From positions 3,831,232-3,895,231 of the forward strand of contig NZ_CP084028.1 of NCBI RefSeq assembly GCF_020181595.1: a DNA stretch of 64,000 bases, written 5' to 3'. The notes under the pieces were generated by a model. The model made no database searches. It was not told where the DNA came from and was given only the letters and a program-made list of their open reading frames with translations. Of this stretch, positions 36,919-47,385 are shown in pieces (positions within the stretch are counted from its first letter, which is position 1; each line of letters opens with the position of its first letter). Origin of the DNA: [Mycobacterium] vasticus (GTDB taxonomy: Bacteria > Actinomycetota > Actinomycetes > Mycobacteriales > Mycobacteriaceae). The position numbers and the translations under genes are program-made.

Positions 36919-37506
36919 TCACAGCAGGCCCGACTGCAGCACCTCGCCGGCCAGGCCCGCCACCACCGGCACGATGCCCAGGCACACGAACGCCGGCAGG
37001 AAGCACAGCCCGAGCGGGCCGGCGATCAGCACGCCCGCCCGTTCGGCCGCAGCCGTGGCGGCATGCCCGGCGTCGTCGCGGCTCTGATTGGCCAGTTCGG
37101 CGAGTCCGGCGGCCAGCGCCACCCCCGAGGCCCCGGACCGGCGGGCCAGTCGCAGCACCGCGGTCGTCGAGGGTTCCAGCGCACCGGTCGCAGACTTCGG
37201 CGGCGACCATGCCACAGCAGGATCAGCGCCCAGCGCCAACAGATCCGCGCCGCGCCGCAACACCGCCGCCAACTGCGGGGGCGCGGATCGGGCGGTGGCC
37301 GCGGCCGCGGCCGACACCGGCATGCCCGCGGTCAGGCAGAGCGCAAATACGTCCAGGCCGGCCGCCAGCGCCAGCGCGTCGGTGCCCGGCACCACCGGCG
37401 ACCGGGCTACCCGCACCGGCCGGGGCATACCGGCGCGCACCCGCACAACCGACGGCCCGGCCGCGGCCAGCGCCGCGCCCGCCAGGAGCACCGCCGCGAG
37501 AATCAT
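36919..37506 (-). CDS. TadC-like type II secretion F-domain membrane protein (Rv3657c-like)
   Basis: A 195-residue inner-membrane platform protein: an N-terminal helix (ILAAVLLAGAALAAAGPSVV), a cytoplasmic T2SF helical domain (ALCLTAGMPVSAAAAATA, LARRSGASGVALAAGLAEL) and a C-terminal helix pair. ATG 37506 overlaps the TadB stop (ATGA). A 58-base gap separates it from the pilin gene. Confidence 0.85.
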   Translation of the reverse strand: MILAAVLLAGAALAAAGPSVVRVRAGMPRPVRVARSPVVPGTDALALAAGLDVFALCLTAGMPVSAAAAATARSAPPQLAAVLRRGADLLALGADPAVAWSPPKSATGALEPSTTAVLRLARRSGASGVALAAGLAELANQSRDDAGHAATAAAERAGVLIAGPLGLCFLPAFVCLGIVPVVAGLAGEVLQSGLL

Positions 37507-38288
37507 CGGCCGGCCCCGGTGATCCGGTCCGCCCACAACAACCCGGCGCAGACCAGGCTCACGCCCACCACCGCCAGTACCCCACCCGATCCGCCGAGCA
37601 GGAAGGCCACCGGCCGTGCGCCCACCAACTGACCGAGCACCACACCGAGCACGGGCAGGTAGCCCAAGATGGCCGCCGACGCCCGCGCACCCGCCATACC
37701 GGCATCGGCGCGCGCCGAAAATCGTTGCCGCGCCGTGATATCGCGCTGCGCGGCCTGCATCAGGGTGGCCACCGCCAAACCGTGCTCACCGGCCAGGCCC
37801 CAGTAGACGGCGAGCCGCTCCCAATTCGCAGGCAGCGCCGAGGAACGGGCCGCACATCGCAGACCGGTCACCACGTCGGCGCCCAGCCGGGCCCGGGCGA
37901 CCACGCCGTGCAGACCCGCAGCCACCTCGGCATGGCCTGTCTCCGCGGCGGCAACGGCGAAGGCACGCACCGGATGTGCGCCGATCCGCAGCTCCGCCAC
38001 CAGAATGTCGAGCGCGGACTCCAGGGCGTCGGACTCCGCCCGGGCGCGGCGCTGACGCAGCCGGCGGCGGTACCGCGCGGCGGCGGTGGCGGCCAACACC
38101 GCAGCGGCCACGCAGGTGCCCCCCGGCAGACACACCGCGGCCGCCAGCGCGCCGCAACCCGCGAGCGTCACCAGAACCGCCCGCCCACCGCCGGCCGAGC
38201 GGTCGACCGGCCGCAACCGGCGGCGCGGCGCGGCACCCGGCAGGACCGCTGCCGCCAGCGCAAGCGCCGCGACCGCCGCGCCGCTCAC
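37503..38288 (-). CDS. TadB-like type II secretion F-domain membrane protein (Rv3658c-like)
   Basis: A 261-residue second platform subunit. Two N-terminal helices are followed by the T2SF domain (ALDILVAELRIGAHPVRAFA, LGADVVTGLRCAARS) and two C-terminal helices (LGYLPVLGVVLGQLVGARPV). GTG 38288 overlaps the TadA stop. With TadC it forms the membrane part of the machine driven by TadA. Confidence 0.86.
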   Translation of the reverse strand: MSGAAVAALALAAAVLPGAAPRRRLRPVDRSAGGGRAVLVTLAGCGALAAAVCLPGGTCVAAAVLAATAAARYRRRLRQRRARAESDALESALDILVAELRIGAHPVRAFAVAAAETGHAEVAAGLHGVVARARLGADVVTGLRCAARSSALPANWERLAVYWGLAGEHGLAVATLMQAAQRDITARQRFSARADAGMAGARASAAILGYLPVLGVVLGQLVGARPVAFLLGGSGGVLAVVGVSLVCAGLLWADRITGAGR

Positions 38289-39463
38289 GACGGCATCCGA
38301 TCCCGAAGCAGCGCTTCGAACTCCGCGGCGTGTTCGCTCAAGCCCCGCTCCAGCTGCCACACCGACGCGGCCTGCACCCGCCCGGCGGCCCCGCGGCGTA
38401 GCAGCGCGATCTCGGTGAGCCGCCGGCGGCCGGTGCGATCACGCCCGACGTGCAGCAGCACCTGGACGGCCGCCGCGAGCTGGCTGTGCAGTCCGGCACG
38501 GTCCAGCCCGCCGAGCGCAGCCAGCGCTTCGAGCCGGGCCGGCACCTCGGCGGGGCTGTTGGCATGCACCGTGCCGGCGCCGCCGTCGTGCCCGGTGTTC
38601 AGCGCGGCCAGCAGGTCGACCACTTCGGCGCCACGGACCTCACCGACCACCAGCCGGTCCGGTCGCATCCGCAGCGCCTGCCGGACCAGGTCGCGCAGCC
38701 CGACCGCACCGGCGCCCTCGACGTTGGCCGTGCGGGCCACCAGCCGAACCAGATGCGGGTGGCGTGGTTGCAGTTCCGGTGCATCCTCGACGCAGACCAG
38801 GCGCTCGTGCGCGTCGACGGCTCCCAGCATGGCCGCCAGCAGCGTGGTCTTTCCGGCGCCGGTGCCTCCGGAGACCAGGAATGCCAGCCGGGCGGCGATC
38901 ACATCAGCCAGCAACTCAGCCGCCACCGGGGCGATGGCGCCGACCGCACGTAGCGCGGCGATGTCCTGGGTGGCCGGCCGCAGCACCCGCAGCGACAGGC
39001 ACGTCCCGCCGGCGGCCACCGGCGGCAGTATGGCGTGCAGCCGGACGCTGAATTCGCCCGCGGCCCCGCCGCTGAAGCCATCGAGCTGCCCGTCCACCCA
39101 CGGTTGCGCGTCGTCCAGCCGACGTCCGGCAGCCACCGCCAGGCGCTGGGCCAGCCGGCGCACGGATGCCTCGTCGGCGAATCGGATCTCGGTGCGCCGC
39201 AGTCCTGCGCCGTCGTCGACCCAGACCGCATCGGGCGCGGTCACCAGCACATCGGTGGTACCGGCGGCACCCAGCAGCGGCTCGAGTGGTCCGGCGCCGG
39301 TCAGCTCGGTCTGCAGCACCCGCAGGCTCGACAGCATCTCGGTGTCGCCGAGCACGCCACCGGATTCGGCCCGGATCGCCGCGGCCACCGCTTCGGGCCG
39401 CAGCTGCGAGGAATTTCCGGCGGCCAGCCGTTCCCGGACCCGGTCGATCATCGAGTCCCTCAT
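38285..39463 (-). CDS. TadA/CpaF-type secretion ATPase (Rv3659c-like)
   Basis: A 392-residue hexameric ATPase that powers pilus assembly. Walker A SGGTGAGKTTLL, Asp box VCVEDAPEL, Walker B-like region GEVRGAEVVDLL, and His box HDGGAGTVHANS are in order, after an N-terminal helical domain (EPLLGAAGTTDVLVTAPD). ATG 39463 overlaps the ssd stop (ATGA). Confidence 0.93.
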   Translation of the reverse strand: MRDSMIDRVRERLAAGNSSQLRPEAVAAAIRAESGGVLGDTEMLSSLRVLQTELTGAGPLEPLLGAAGTTDVLVTAPDAVWVDDGAGLRRTEIRFADEASVRRLAQRLAVAAGRRLDDAQPWVDGQLDGFSGGAAGEFSVRLHAILPPVAAGGTCLSLRVLRPATQDIAALRAVGAIAPVAAELLADVIAARLAFLVSGGTGAGKTTLLAAMLGAVDAHERLVCVEDAPELQPRHPHLVRLVARTANVEGAGAVGLRDLVRQALRMRPDRLVVGEVRGAEVVDLLAALNTGHDGGAGTVHANSPAEVPARLEALAALGGLDRAGLHSQLAAAVQVLLHVGRDRTGRRRLTEIALLRRGAAGRVQAASVWQLERGLSEHAAEFEALLRDRMPS

Positions 39464-40527
39464 GCCGCCTGAGCCTTTCGGCCGGCGACCAGTTCCAGGA
39501 CCCGGGTGGCCGCTTGCGCCAGCGCGGACCGGCGACCGAGCCGCAGGCCGGCATGTTCGAGCCGCTCGGCCAGCTGCGGCTCGGCCCGCACCGCCGCCAG
39601 CAGCGGCAGCCCGACGATCTGGGCCACCTCGGTGGCACGCAGCCCGCCCGGGGCCGGCCCGCGGACCACCAGGCCGACGTTGGGGGTGACCGAACGCAGT
39701 CGCGGTGCGATCACCGCGCCGGCCGCGCAGGCGCGAACGTCGCACGGGCAGACCACCACCACGAGATCGGCGAGGCTCAGCGCGGTTTCGACCGGATCGG
39801 CCCATGCCCGGGGCAAGTCGCAGACCACGGTGACTCCGCCGCGTCGGCCCGCGTCCAAGACGGCGTCCACGGTCGGCGCGGCCACTTGGTGCCCCCGCTG
39901 CCGGATGCCGGAGAGCACGCTGACGTCGCCGTGGCGGGGCAACGCCGCTCGCAGCGCGGGCCAGGTCAGCCGCCCACTGCGACGGGTCAGGTCTGTCCAG
40001 CGCAGACCGGCGACGTTCTCGGTGCCGGCCAACAGGTCGATGCCTCCGCCCCAAGCGTCCAGATCGACCAGCAGGGCCTCTCCAGCGCGCTGCGCAAGTG
40101 CCGTCGCCATCAGCGATGCCCCGGCCCCGCCGCGCGCGCCGATCACCGCGATGACCGCGCCGCGGTGGGTGCCGTCCGGTGTTGCCTCAGCCGCCTCGGC
40201 CAGCTCAGCCACCAGTGCGTCACCGTCGGTGGGCAGTGTCAGCACCCGCTGCGCCCCGATCGCGACGGCGGCCTGCCACGCGGGCGTTCCGGTGGGATCC
40301 TCGGTGAGAATCAGGACGTGCACGCGGCGCGGCAGCCCGGCGGTCGAACAGCGCGCGGCACCGTCCTCGTCGAGCACTACCGCGGTGGCGGCCGCCCACG
40401 CGGTGCGAGTGGGCACAGTGGTGCCCAGGTGGATCACCCGCAGCCCGGCGGCCGCGGCCACCCGGTCGACCTCGTCGCGCAGGGCGGGTTGGGCGATCAG
40501 GGCCAACAGTCCGGGGGTGTTGCTCAC
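39460..40527 (-). CDS. ssd: Septum-site-determining protein, CpaE/MinD-like
   Basis: A 355-residue protein: an N-terminal receiver-like domain (residues 1-120) followed by a MinD/ParA-type P-loop domain. The deviant Walker A reads GARGGAGAS and lacks both the signature lysines of KGGxGK[ST], so ATP hydrolysis is doubtful; the rest of the fold (LVDLDAWGGGIDLL) is kept. In M. tuberculosis Ssd (Rv3660c) affects septum formation and heads the Tad operon, as here. GTG 40527 starts the operon. Two DnaA-box-like 9-mers lie 52-79 bases upstream. Confidence 0.88.
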   Translation of the reverse strand: MSNTPGLLALIAQPALRDEVDRVAAAAGLRVIHLGTTVPTRTAWAAATAVVLDEDGAARCSTAGLPRRVHVLILTEDPTGTPAWQAAVAIGAQRVLTLPTDGDALVAELAEAAEATPDGTHRGAVIAVIGARGGAGASLMATALAQRAGEALLVDLDAWGGGIDLLAGTENVAGLRWTDLTRRSGRLTWPALRAALPRHGDVSVLSGIRQRGHQVAAPTVDAVLDAGRRGGVTVVCDLPRAWADPVETALSLADLVVVVCPCDVRACAAGAVIAPRLRSVTPNVGLVVRGPAPGGLRATEVAQIVGLPLLAAVRAEPQLAERLEHAGLRLGRRSALAQAATRVLELVAGRKAQAA

Positions 40528-40578
40528 CCCGTCACGGTGGTGGGGAGCATTGGCCCGTGCCAGCCGGACGTGGCCAAT

Positions 40579-40606
40579 TGTGGATGAAAAAATCCACTGT
40601 GGATAG
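40579..40606 (-). promoter_or_regulatory. Two DnaA-box-like 9-mers upstream of ssd
   Basis: On the minus strand CTATCCACA (40598-40606) and TCATCCACA (40579-40587), each one base away from TTATCCACA, in the same direction and 19 bases apart. Between them the sequence also forms GTGGAT-gaaaaa-ATCCAC. Confidence 0.4.
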
Positions 40607-40715
40607 ACCTGCGGTATGCGCAGGAGAATAAATCATCCGATTCAGATGTTTATTCCTCGGATTGGAACACGTTCCACTTGGAAAAATTCGGTTCCAGCGA
40701 AGAATAGTTAGCCCG

Positions 40716-40811
40716 AAAAAAGGACGACCCCCGCCAGGGGGGGAGGAGGCGGAGGTCGTCGTGCATCAACCCCGGGGGGTCGGGCCGATACACCCTCAGC
40801 ATAAGCCGAGT
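40716..40811 (-). ncRNA. 6C small RNA (B11)
   Basis: A 96-base region on the minus strand with two hairpins whose loops expose runs of six or more C (ACCCCCCGG and TCCCCCCC), the hallmark of actinobacterial 6C RNA. The second hairpin (ACGACC..GCC paired with GGC..GGTCGT) is followed by six T and is a good terminator. A TATAGT box at 40818-40823 sets the 5' end near 40811. In M. tuberculosis B11/6C lies in exactly this gap between ssd and the HAD gene; it binds G-rich mRNA sites and affects DNA replication and secretion genes. The same 421-base gap (40528-40948) also holds an imperfect hairpin (40626-40655). Confidence 0.9.
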
Positions 40812-40817
40812 GATGCC

Positions 40818-40823
40818 ACTATA
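40818..40823 (-). promoter_or_regulatory. -10 box of 6C RNA
   Basis: TATAGT on the minus strand; a weak TTGCGC -35 lies 19 bases upstream (40843-40848). Confidence 0.6.
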
Positions 40824-40936
40824 CACACGAGAGGGCGGTCTGGCGCAAGTGTCCTCACCAAATGGACTCGGTTCGTTGCGCCTGTCCTGAAGTGCACTTT
40901 CCCGGATACTGCCGGGACGAACAGCGGCGGCGGACC

Positions 40937-40942
40937 TATGCT
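40937..40942 (+). promoter_or_regulatory. -10 box of leaderless HAD phosphatase mRNA
   Basis: TATGCT followed by six bases and GTG 40949. Confidence 0.5.
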
Positions 40943-40948
40943 GTACCG

Positions 40949-41815
40949 GTGACGGCTTCCGACCCGGGCACCCCGAATCCGCAGTCCCCGCGACCATCGG
41001 CGGAGCCGGTGCCACCGGACACGCGGACCCGTACCGCCGCCTTCCTGGACCTCGACCACACGGTGATCGCCAAGTCCAGCGCGCTGGCCTTCAGCAAACC
41101 TTTTATGGATCAGGGACTGATCAACCGTCGTACGGTTCTGAAGTCGAGCTACGCCCAATTCCTGATGCTGCTCTCCGGTGCCGACCACGACCAGATGGAG
41201 CGGATGCGCACCCATCTGACGAACATGTGCAAGGGGTGGGACGCCGAGCAGGTGAAGGCGATCGTCAACGAGACGATGCACGATGTCGTCACACCCCTGG
41301 TCTTCGCCGAGGCGGCCCAGCTGATCGCCGATCACAAGCTCTGCGGCCGAGACGTGGTGGTCGTCTCGGCCTCCGGTGAGGAGATCGTGGCGCCCATCGC
41401 CCGCGCCCTGGGCGCCACTCACGCCATGGCCACCCGGATGGTCGTCGCCGACGGCAAGTACACCGGCGAGATCGCGTTCTACTGCTACGGCGAGGGCAAA
41501 GTGCAGGCAATCCAGGAGTTGGCCGCCCGCGAGGGCTACCCGCTGGAGCACTGCTACGCCTACTCCGACTCGATCACCGACCTGCCGATGCTGCAGGCGG
41601 TGGGCCACCCCTCGGCGGTGAATCCGGACCGCGGGCTGCGCAAGGAGGCGCTCGCCAACGGGTGGCCGGTGCTCACTTTCTCCCGGCCGGTGTCGCTGCG
41701 CGACCGCATTCCGGCCCCGTCCGGCGCGGCGGTGGCCACCACCGCAGCAGTCGGGATCAGCGCGATCGCGGCCGGGGCGCTGACGTATTCGCTGCTGCGC
41801 CGGCTCACCACCTGA
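40949..41815 (+). CDS. HAD-superfamily SerB-like phosphatase with C-terminal helix (Rv3661-like)
   Basis: A 288-residue HAD hydrolase. Motif I is FLDLDHTVI (nucleophile and acid/base Asp), motif II VSASGEE, the Lys motif GEGKVQ and motif III YSDSITDLPML, all as in HAD-IB (SerB-type) phosphatases. The C-terminus has one hydrophobic helix (AAVATTAAVGISAIAAGALT) that may anchor it. It is called an inhibition-of-morphological-differentiation-like protein in other actinobacteria. The substrate is not known. GTG 40949 is set by the leaderless spacing. It is flanked by two small-RNA genes. Confidence 0.9.
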   Translation: MTASDPGTPNPQSPRPSAEPVPPDTRTRTAAFLDLDHTVIAKSSALAFSKPFMDQGLINRRTVLKSSYAQFLMLLSGADHDQMERMRTHLTNMCKGWDAEQVKAIVNETMHDVVTPLVFAEAAQLIADHKLCGRDVVVVSASGEEIVAPIARALGATHAMATRMVVADGKYTGEIAFYCYGEGKVQAIQELAAREGYPLEHCYAYSDSITDLPMLQAVGHPSAVNPDRGLRKEALANGWPVLTFSRPVSLRDRIPAPSGAAVATTAAVGISAIAAGALTYSLLRRLTT

Positions 41816-41910
41816 GCCTCCAGCAAACCTCGGCGGTCACAATCCGATGACACCGGGCACGCCGATTGAGATTCACCCTTGCTGTGGCCTGCATCACGTA
41901 GTACAAAGGA

Positions 41911-42208
41911 AGCACGGAAGCCCGGTAAGGCTAGGGTCGACCCGGAAGAGAAGGATCGATCTCCCGAACCACGCTTCCCAGTGCGGATAGCGGTACCCAC
42001 GCGGAGCCATAGCCGCGAAGATGGCAGAAGTGTTGCGGGCCTGCGTAATTGCGGAACGTATTCGGATTTGTCAACCTCTTGGGTGGGGTTGCTCCCGAAG
42101 AACACCGCAGGAGCGCCGAGGCCACCCACGCAACCCACGTTGGACGCTTGGTAACCGTGTACCGCACTAGCGGGCGGCGAGCCGATTCATTCGGAACGCC
42201 GCCCGCTT
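41911..42208 (+). ncRNA. Ms1 / MTS2823 small RNA
   Basis: In the 418-base gap after the HAD gene there is no plausible coding frame. In M. tuberculosis this gap between Rv3661 and Rv3662c encodes MTS2823, homolog of M. smegmatis Ms1, a ~300-base abundant stationary-phase RNA that binds RNA polymerase core. Here a TAGTAC box (41899-41904) puts a start near 41911 and a strong hairpin (42171-42205) puts the end near 42208, giving 298 bases. Identity rests on location, length and lack of coding; I could not compare sequences. Confidence 0.75.
42171..42205 (+). terminator. Terminator hairpin of Ms1
   Basis: CGGGCGGCG paired with CGCCGCCCG (perfect 9 bp), with an inner CCGA/TCGG stem, followed by CTTCGTCTGT. 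It also sits just beyond the end of the convergent 42234 gene. Confidence 0.7.
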
Positions 42209-42233
42209 CGTCTGTCCGGATCGACCTGTCGAC

Positions 42234-42986
42234 TCAGCGCTTGGCGCCGGCCTCAGCAATCCCCAGCGCGTCCATCGCGCCGGCGTGCATCGCACCGCAG
42301 CACCCCAGCAGCCATCGGGTGACACCCTCGGGCGTCCCGCCCGCGAAATCGCGCGCCGCCTGGCGGTACTCACCGGATTTGCGCATCCAGGTGACCTCCG
42401 GAACGCCCAGCCCGCGGCGGTCCAGCCCGCTGGCGATAGTCACCAGTCGGGCCGCTCCCCGCGCGACCACTCCGTCGGCACTGCCGAACGGCGCCATGGT
42501 CAGCAGCTCGCCGTGCACCACCGCGGCAAACACCGGTGCTGCCACTTCGGTGCCGCCGGCGGCCAGGTCGGCGAGCATCTCCAGCCGGCGGCCGACGGCC
42601 TCGCCACCCTCCGGCCGGCCGAGGTGGTCTTCGTCGACCAGGTCAGCGGCGGCCAGCACATGCAGCCGGGCCAGCGCCTGCAGCGGGGCACGGCGCCAGA
42701 CCTCGACCAGCGAGCCCTCCCCGCCCTCGAGTGCCTGGGCCACCCGCAGCGCACCGGCGAACACCGGATTCGCCGCGGCGGAGGCATCCACATTGGTGGG
42801 ACCACCGTCGAGCACCGACGACGCCCGCGCCGCCCGCAACGACGCCTCCGCTGCGCTGACCGGCCAGCCGCGAACATTTGTCTTGTGACGCAGTGCGCGG
42901 GCCAGCTCGTCGCGAACCTTCTCGCTGCCCTCGGCGACACCGGGCAACTGCAGCAGCGGGGCCAGTGGATCGTCTGCGGAAATCAC
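42234..42986 (-). CDS. Conserved hypothetical protein (Rv3662c-like)
   Basis: A 250-residue soluble, helix-rich protein (VISADDPLAPLLQLPGV start). It contains HKTNVRGWPVSAAEASLRAA and VLDGG, then Ala/Leu-rich helices, a pattern that reminds me of Fic/oxidoreductase-annotated actinobacterial proteins, but no catalytic motif is clear. GTG 42986 follows a TAGTGT box by seven bases (leaderless). It is divergent from acs, as is Rv3662c in its neighbourhood. Confidence 0.78.
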   Translation of the reverse strand: MISADDPLAPLLQLPGVAEGSEKVRDELARALRHKTNVRGWPVSAAEASLRAARASSVLDGGPTNVDASAAANPVFAGALRVAQALEGGEGSLVEVWRRAPLQALARLHVLAAADLVDEDHLGRPEGGEAVGRRLEMLADLAAGGTEVAAPVFAAVVHGELLTMAPFGSADGVVARGAARLVTIASGLDRRGLGVPEVTWMRKSGEYRQAARDFAGGTPEGVTRWLLGCCGAMHAGAMDALGIAEAGAKR

Positions 42987-42993
42987 GGGCTGG

Positions 42994-42999
42994 ACACTA
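42994..42999 (-). promoter_or_regulatory. -10 box, leaderless start of Rv3662c-like gene
   Basis: TAGTGT on the minus strand, seven bases before GTG 42986; only 38 bases separate this start from that of acs. Confidence 0.5.
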
Positions 43000-43012
43000 C
43001 CGCCGGGAAGAT

Positions 43013-43018
43013 TAGGCT
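43013..43018 (+). promoter_or_regulatory. -10 box of leaderless acs mRNA
   Basis: TAGGCT, then six bases and GTG 43025. Confidence 0.5.
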
Positions 43019-43024
43019 CCATAC

Positions 43025-45030
<2,006 letters not shown>

Positions 45031-45034
<4 letters not shown>

Positions 45035-45747
45035 CTGATCGGTACGAATCCGGCGCCCGGCCGGTTCTTCGCATCGAGGTCGCCCAGGACGGCGTTGATC
45101 GACACCACCACCGCCGGCGTGTGCAGCGGAATGTACTTGACCACGCACGTCGGCAGCGCATCGCTGAACGCGCCGTGGATCATGCCGACCAGCAGGTTGT
45201 CCACCACCACGGGTCCGCCGGAGTCACCCGGCCGGCCGCAGACCTGCATCACGATGGTGCCGGGATCCTGACCCGGACCCCAGGTGAGGCCGCAGGAGTT
45301 GCCGGTGGTGCGACCCTGCTTGCAGGCGATCTGGCCGAAGCTCGGGTCGGGGCCGATTCCGTCGATGACGAAACCACCGAAATTGGACACCGGCGTCACC
45401 TTGGCGGCGTCGAACTCGATCACTGCGTAGTCCATCCCGTCGTTGCCGGCGACCATGCGGCCGATGATGCCGTTGCCCTCCGCACCCTCCGCGGCCACCT
45501 CGGCGCCGGGACCACCGCAGTGCGCGGAGGTGAAACCGATCAGCGCGCCGGTCCTGTCGTGGCCGATGGTGGTCAGCGTGCATAGCGTGTCACCGTCGAC
45601 GACGATGCCGGCGCCGCCGCCCATCGGCAGCTTGTCGTCGGCGGCCACCGGGCCGGCCGGCCCGGCCAGGGTGGCCAGTGTGGCGCAGATCGCCCACGTC
45701 AGCAGCGTCATCATGCTGCGTGGCATCCAGCGGTGTGTGGTCTGCAC
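45031..45747 (-). CDS. Secreted chymotrypsin-like serine protease (Rv3668c-like)
   Basis: A 238-residue exported protease. Signal peptide to about residue 40 (MMTLLTWAICATLATLAG). The triad is His in FTSAHCGG, Asp in GNDGMDYAVIEF and Ser in RPGDSGGPVV. Cysteines flank the active-site His and Ser as in S1 proteases. GTG 45747 has GAGGGAGGGGG upstream and gives the same N-terminus type as Rv3668c. Substrate unknown; it acts outside the cytoplasm. Confidence 0.9.
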
Positions 45748-45897
45748 AGCGGCACCCCCTCCCTCGACCTCTGAAACCACAGCGTAGCGGTGATCCCAGG
45801 CGCGGCGGTCCGCCGACGGCTTTACCGGGCTCACGTGTCGGGACGGCAAACGCATGGCAACATTAGGCCGCGACGACGCCGAACGGGAGGACAGCCA

Positions 45898-46431
45898 GTG
45901 AGCAAGGCCGATCGCGGGCACACACGCAAGGCGGACCGCAACGGGGTGCCCAACACCCTGACATCCATCCCGCTGTCCGATCCGCACGCGCTGCCGGCCG
46001 ACCCGTCGCTGGGCGAGCTGGTCAAGGATGCCACCGCGCAGCTGTCGACGCTGGTGCGCGCGGAGGTCGAACTGGCCCGCGCCGAGATCACCCAGGACGT
46101 CAAGAAGGGCCTCACCGGCAGCGTGTTCTTCATCGCCGCCCTGGTCGTGCTGTTCTACTCGACCTTCTTTTTCTTCTTCTTCGTCGCCGCGGTGCTCGAC
46201 ACCTGGCTGCAGACCTGGGCCGCCTACCTGATCGTGTTCGGGATCATGCTGACCGTGACGGCCGCGCTGGCCGTGCTGGGATTCCTGCGGGTCCGGCGGA
46301 TCCGGGGGCCGCGCCAGACCATCGAATCGGTGCGCGAGACCCGAGATGCGTTGCGCCCCGGCCATGATCGTCTTGGATCGTCGGGTCCGCAACAGCTGGG
46401 GACGCCGACGACCGACCCCTCGGGCTGGTAG
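45898..46431 (+). CDS. Phage-holin-superfamily membrane protein (Rv3669-like)
   Basis: A 177-residue protein with a charged N-terminus containing the actinobacterial holin-superfamily III motif ELVKDATAQLSTLVRAEVEL, two transmembrane helices (VFFIAALVVLFYSTFFFFFF and WAAYLIVFGIMLTVTAALAV) and a basic C-terminal tail. Despite the family name it is a housekeeping-locus protein here, not part of a phage. GGGAGG precedes GTG 45898. The stop overlaps the hydrolase start by one base. Confidence 0.86.
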   Translation: MSKADRGHTRKADRNGVPNTLTSIPLSDPHALPADPSLGELVKDATAQLSTLVRAEVELARAEITQDVKKGLTGSVFFIAALVVLFYSTFFFFFFVAAVLDTWLQTWAAYLIVFGIMLTVTAALAVLGFLRVRRIRGPRQTIESVRETRDALRPGHDRLGSSGPQQLGTPTTDPSGW

Positions 46432-47384
46432 TGCCGCCACCGGATCCGTCGATCACCCGGATCGACGGGCCGTGGCGCCACTGGGACATCCACGCCAACG
46501 GCATCCGCTTCCACGTCGTCGAGGCGATCCCGGCCGATCTTCTCGGTGCCGACGGCCCGCCGACGGCGCGGCCGCTGGTGATTCTGCTGCACGGGTTCGG
46601 CTCGTTCTGGTGGACCTGGCGTCACCAATTGCGCGGGCTCACCGGATTCCGGGTTGTCGCAGTCGATCTGCGCGGCTACGGCGGCAGCGACAAGCCACCA
46701 CGGGGCTATGACGGCTGGACGCTGGCCGGCGACACCGCCGGCCTGGTCCGGGCACTGGGGCACTCCTGCGCGATCCTGGTCGGACACGCCGACGGGGGCC
46801 TGGTGTGCTGGGCGACGGCGCTGCTGCACCCACGCATGGTCAGCGCCATCGCGCTGGTCAGCTCACCGCATCCGGCGGCGTTGCGCAGATCCGCACTGAC
46901 GCAGGCCGATCAGCGTCGGGCACTGCTGCCCTGGCTGATGCGCTACCAGGTGCCGTTCTGGCCGGAGCACACCCTGACCCGCCACGACGGCGCTGAGATC
47001 GAACACCTGGTCCGTGCCAGGGCCGGAGCGGGTTGGCAAGCCACCCAGGACTTCTCCGAGACCCTTGCGCACCTGCGCACCGCGATCCGGATTCCGTCGG
47101 CGGCGCATTCCGCGCTGGAGTATCAGCGTTGGGCGGTGCGCAGTCAATTACGCTCCGAGGGAAGGCGTTTCATGAAGGCCTTGGACCTTCGCACGCTGAA
47201 CATCCCGCTGCTGCACGTCCGCGGCGTCGACGACCCCTACGTCCTGGCCGATCCGGTCGACCGGACCCGCCGCTACGCTCCACACGGCCGATACGTATCG
47301 CTGAGCAGCGTAGGGCATTTCGCCCACGAGGAAGCCCCCGACGAGTTCAACGACCACCTGATGAAGTTCCTCCAGCAGGTCTGA
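46431..47384 (+). CDS. ephE: Alpha/beta hydrolase, epoxide-hydrolase type
   Basis: A 317-residue protein of the EphE family (Rv3670 position). The oxyanion motif HGFGSFWWTW, the nucleophile elbow GHADGG (Asp nucleophile as in epoxide hydrolases) and the C-terminal His in SVGHFAHEE are present, with an acid in RGVDDPYV. The usual lid tyrosines of epoxide hydrolases are not obvious to me, so a different ester or haloalkane substrate remains possible. Coupled to the upstream holin-like gene. Confidence 0.82.
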   Translation: MPPPDPSITRIDGPWRHWDIHANGIRFHVVEAIPADLLGADGPPTARPLVILLHGFGSFWWTWRHQLRGLTGFRVVAVDLRGYGGSDKPPRGYDGWTLAGDTAGLVRALGHSCAILVGHADGGLVCWATALLHPRMVSAIALVSSPHPAALRRSALTQADQRRALLPWLMRYQVPFWPEHTLTRHDGAEIEHLVRARAGAGWQATQDFSETLAHLRTAIRIPSAAHSALEYQRWAVRSQLRSEGRRFMKALDLRTLNIPLLHVRGVDDPYVLADPVDRTRRYAPHGRYVSLSSVGHFAHEEAPDEFNDHLMKFLQQV

Positions 47385-47385
47385 C

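Noticed and set aside
40664..40675. SOS (LexA) box GGAAC-AC-GTTCC
   Set aside because: Mycobacterial SOS boxes have GAAC and GTTC separated by four bases; here the separation is two.
45898..46431. Phage lysis gene, because of the holin-like family
   Set aside because: Flanked by conserved chromosomal genes in the standard mycobacterial order, with no other phage gene nearby.
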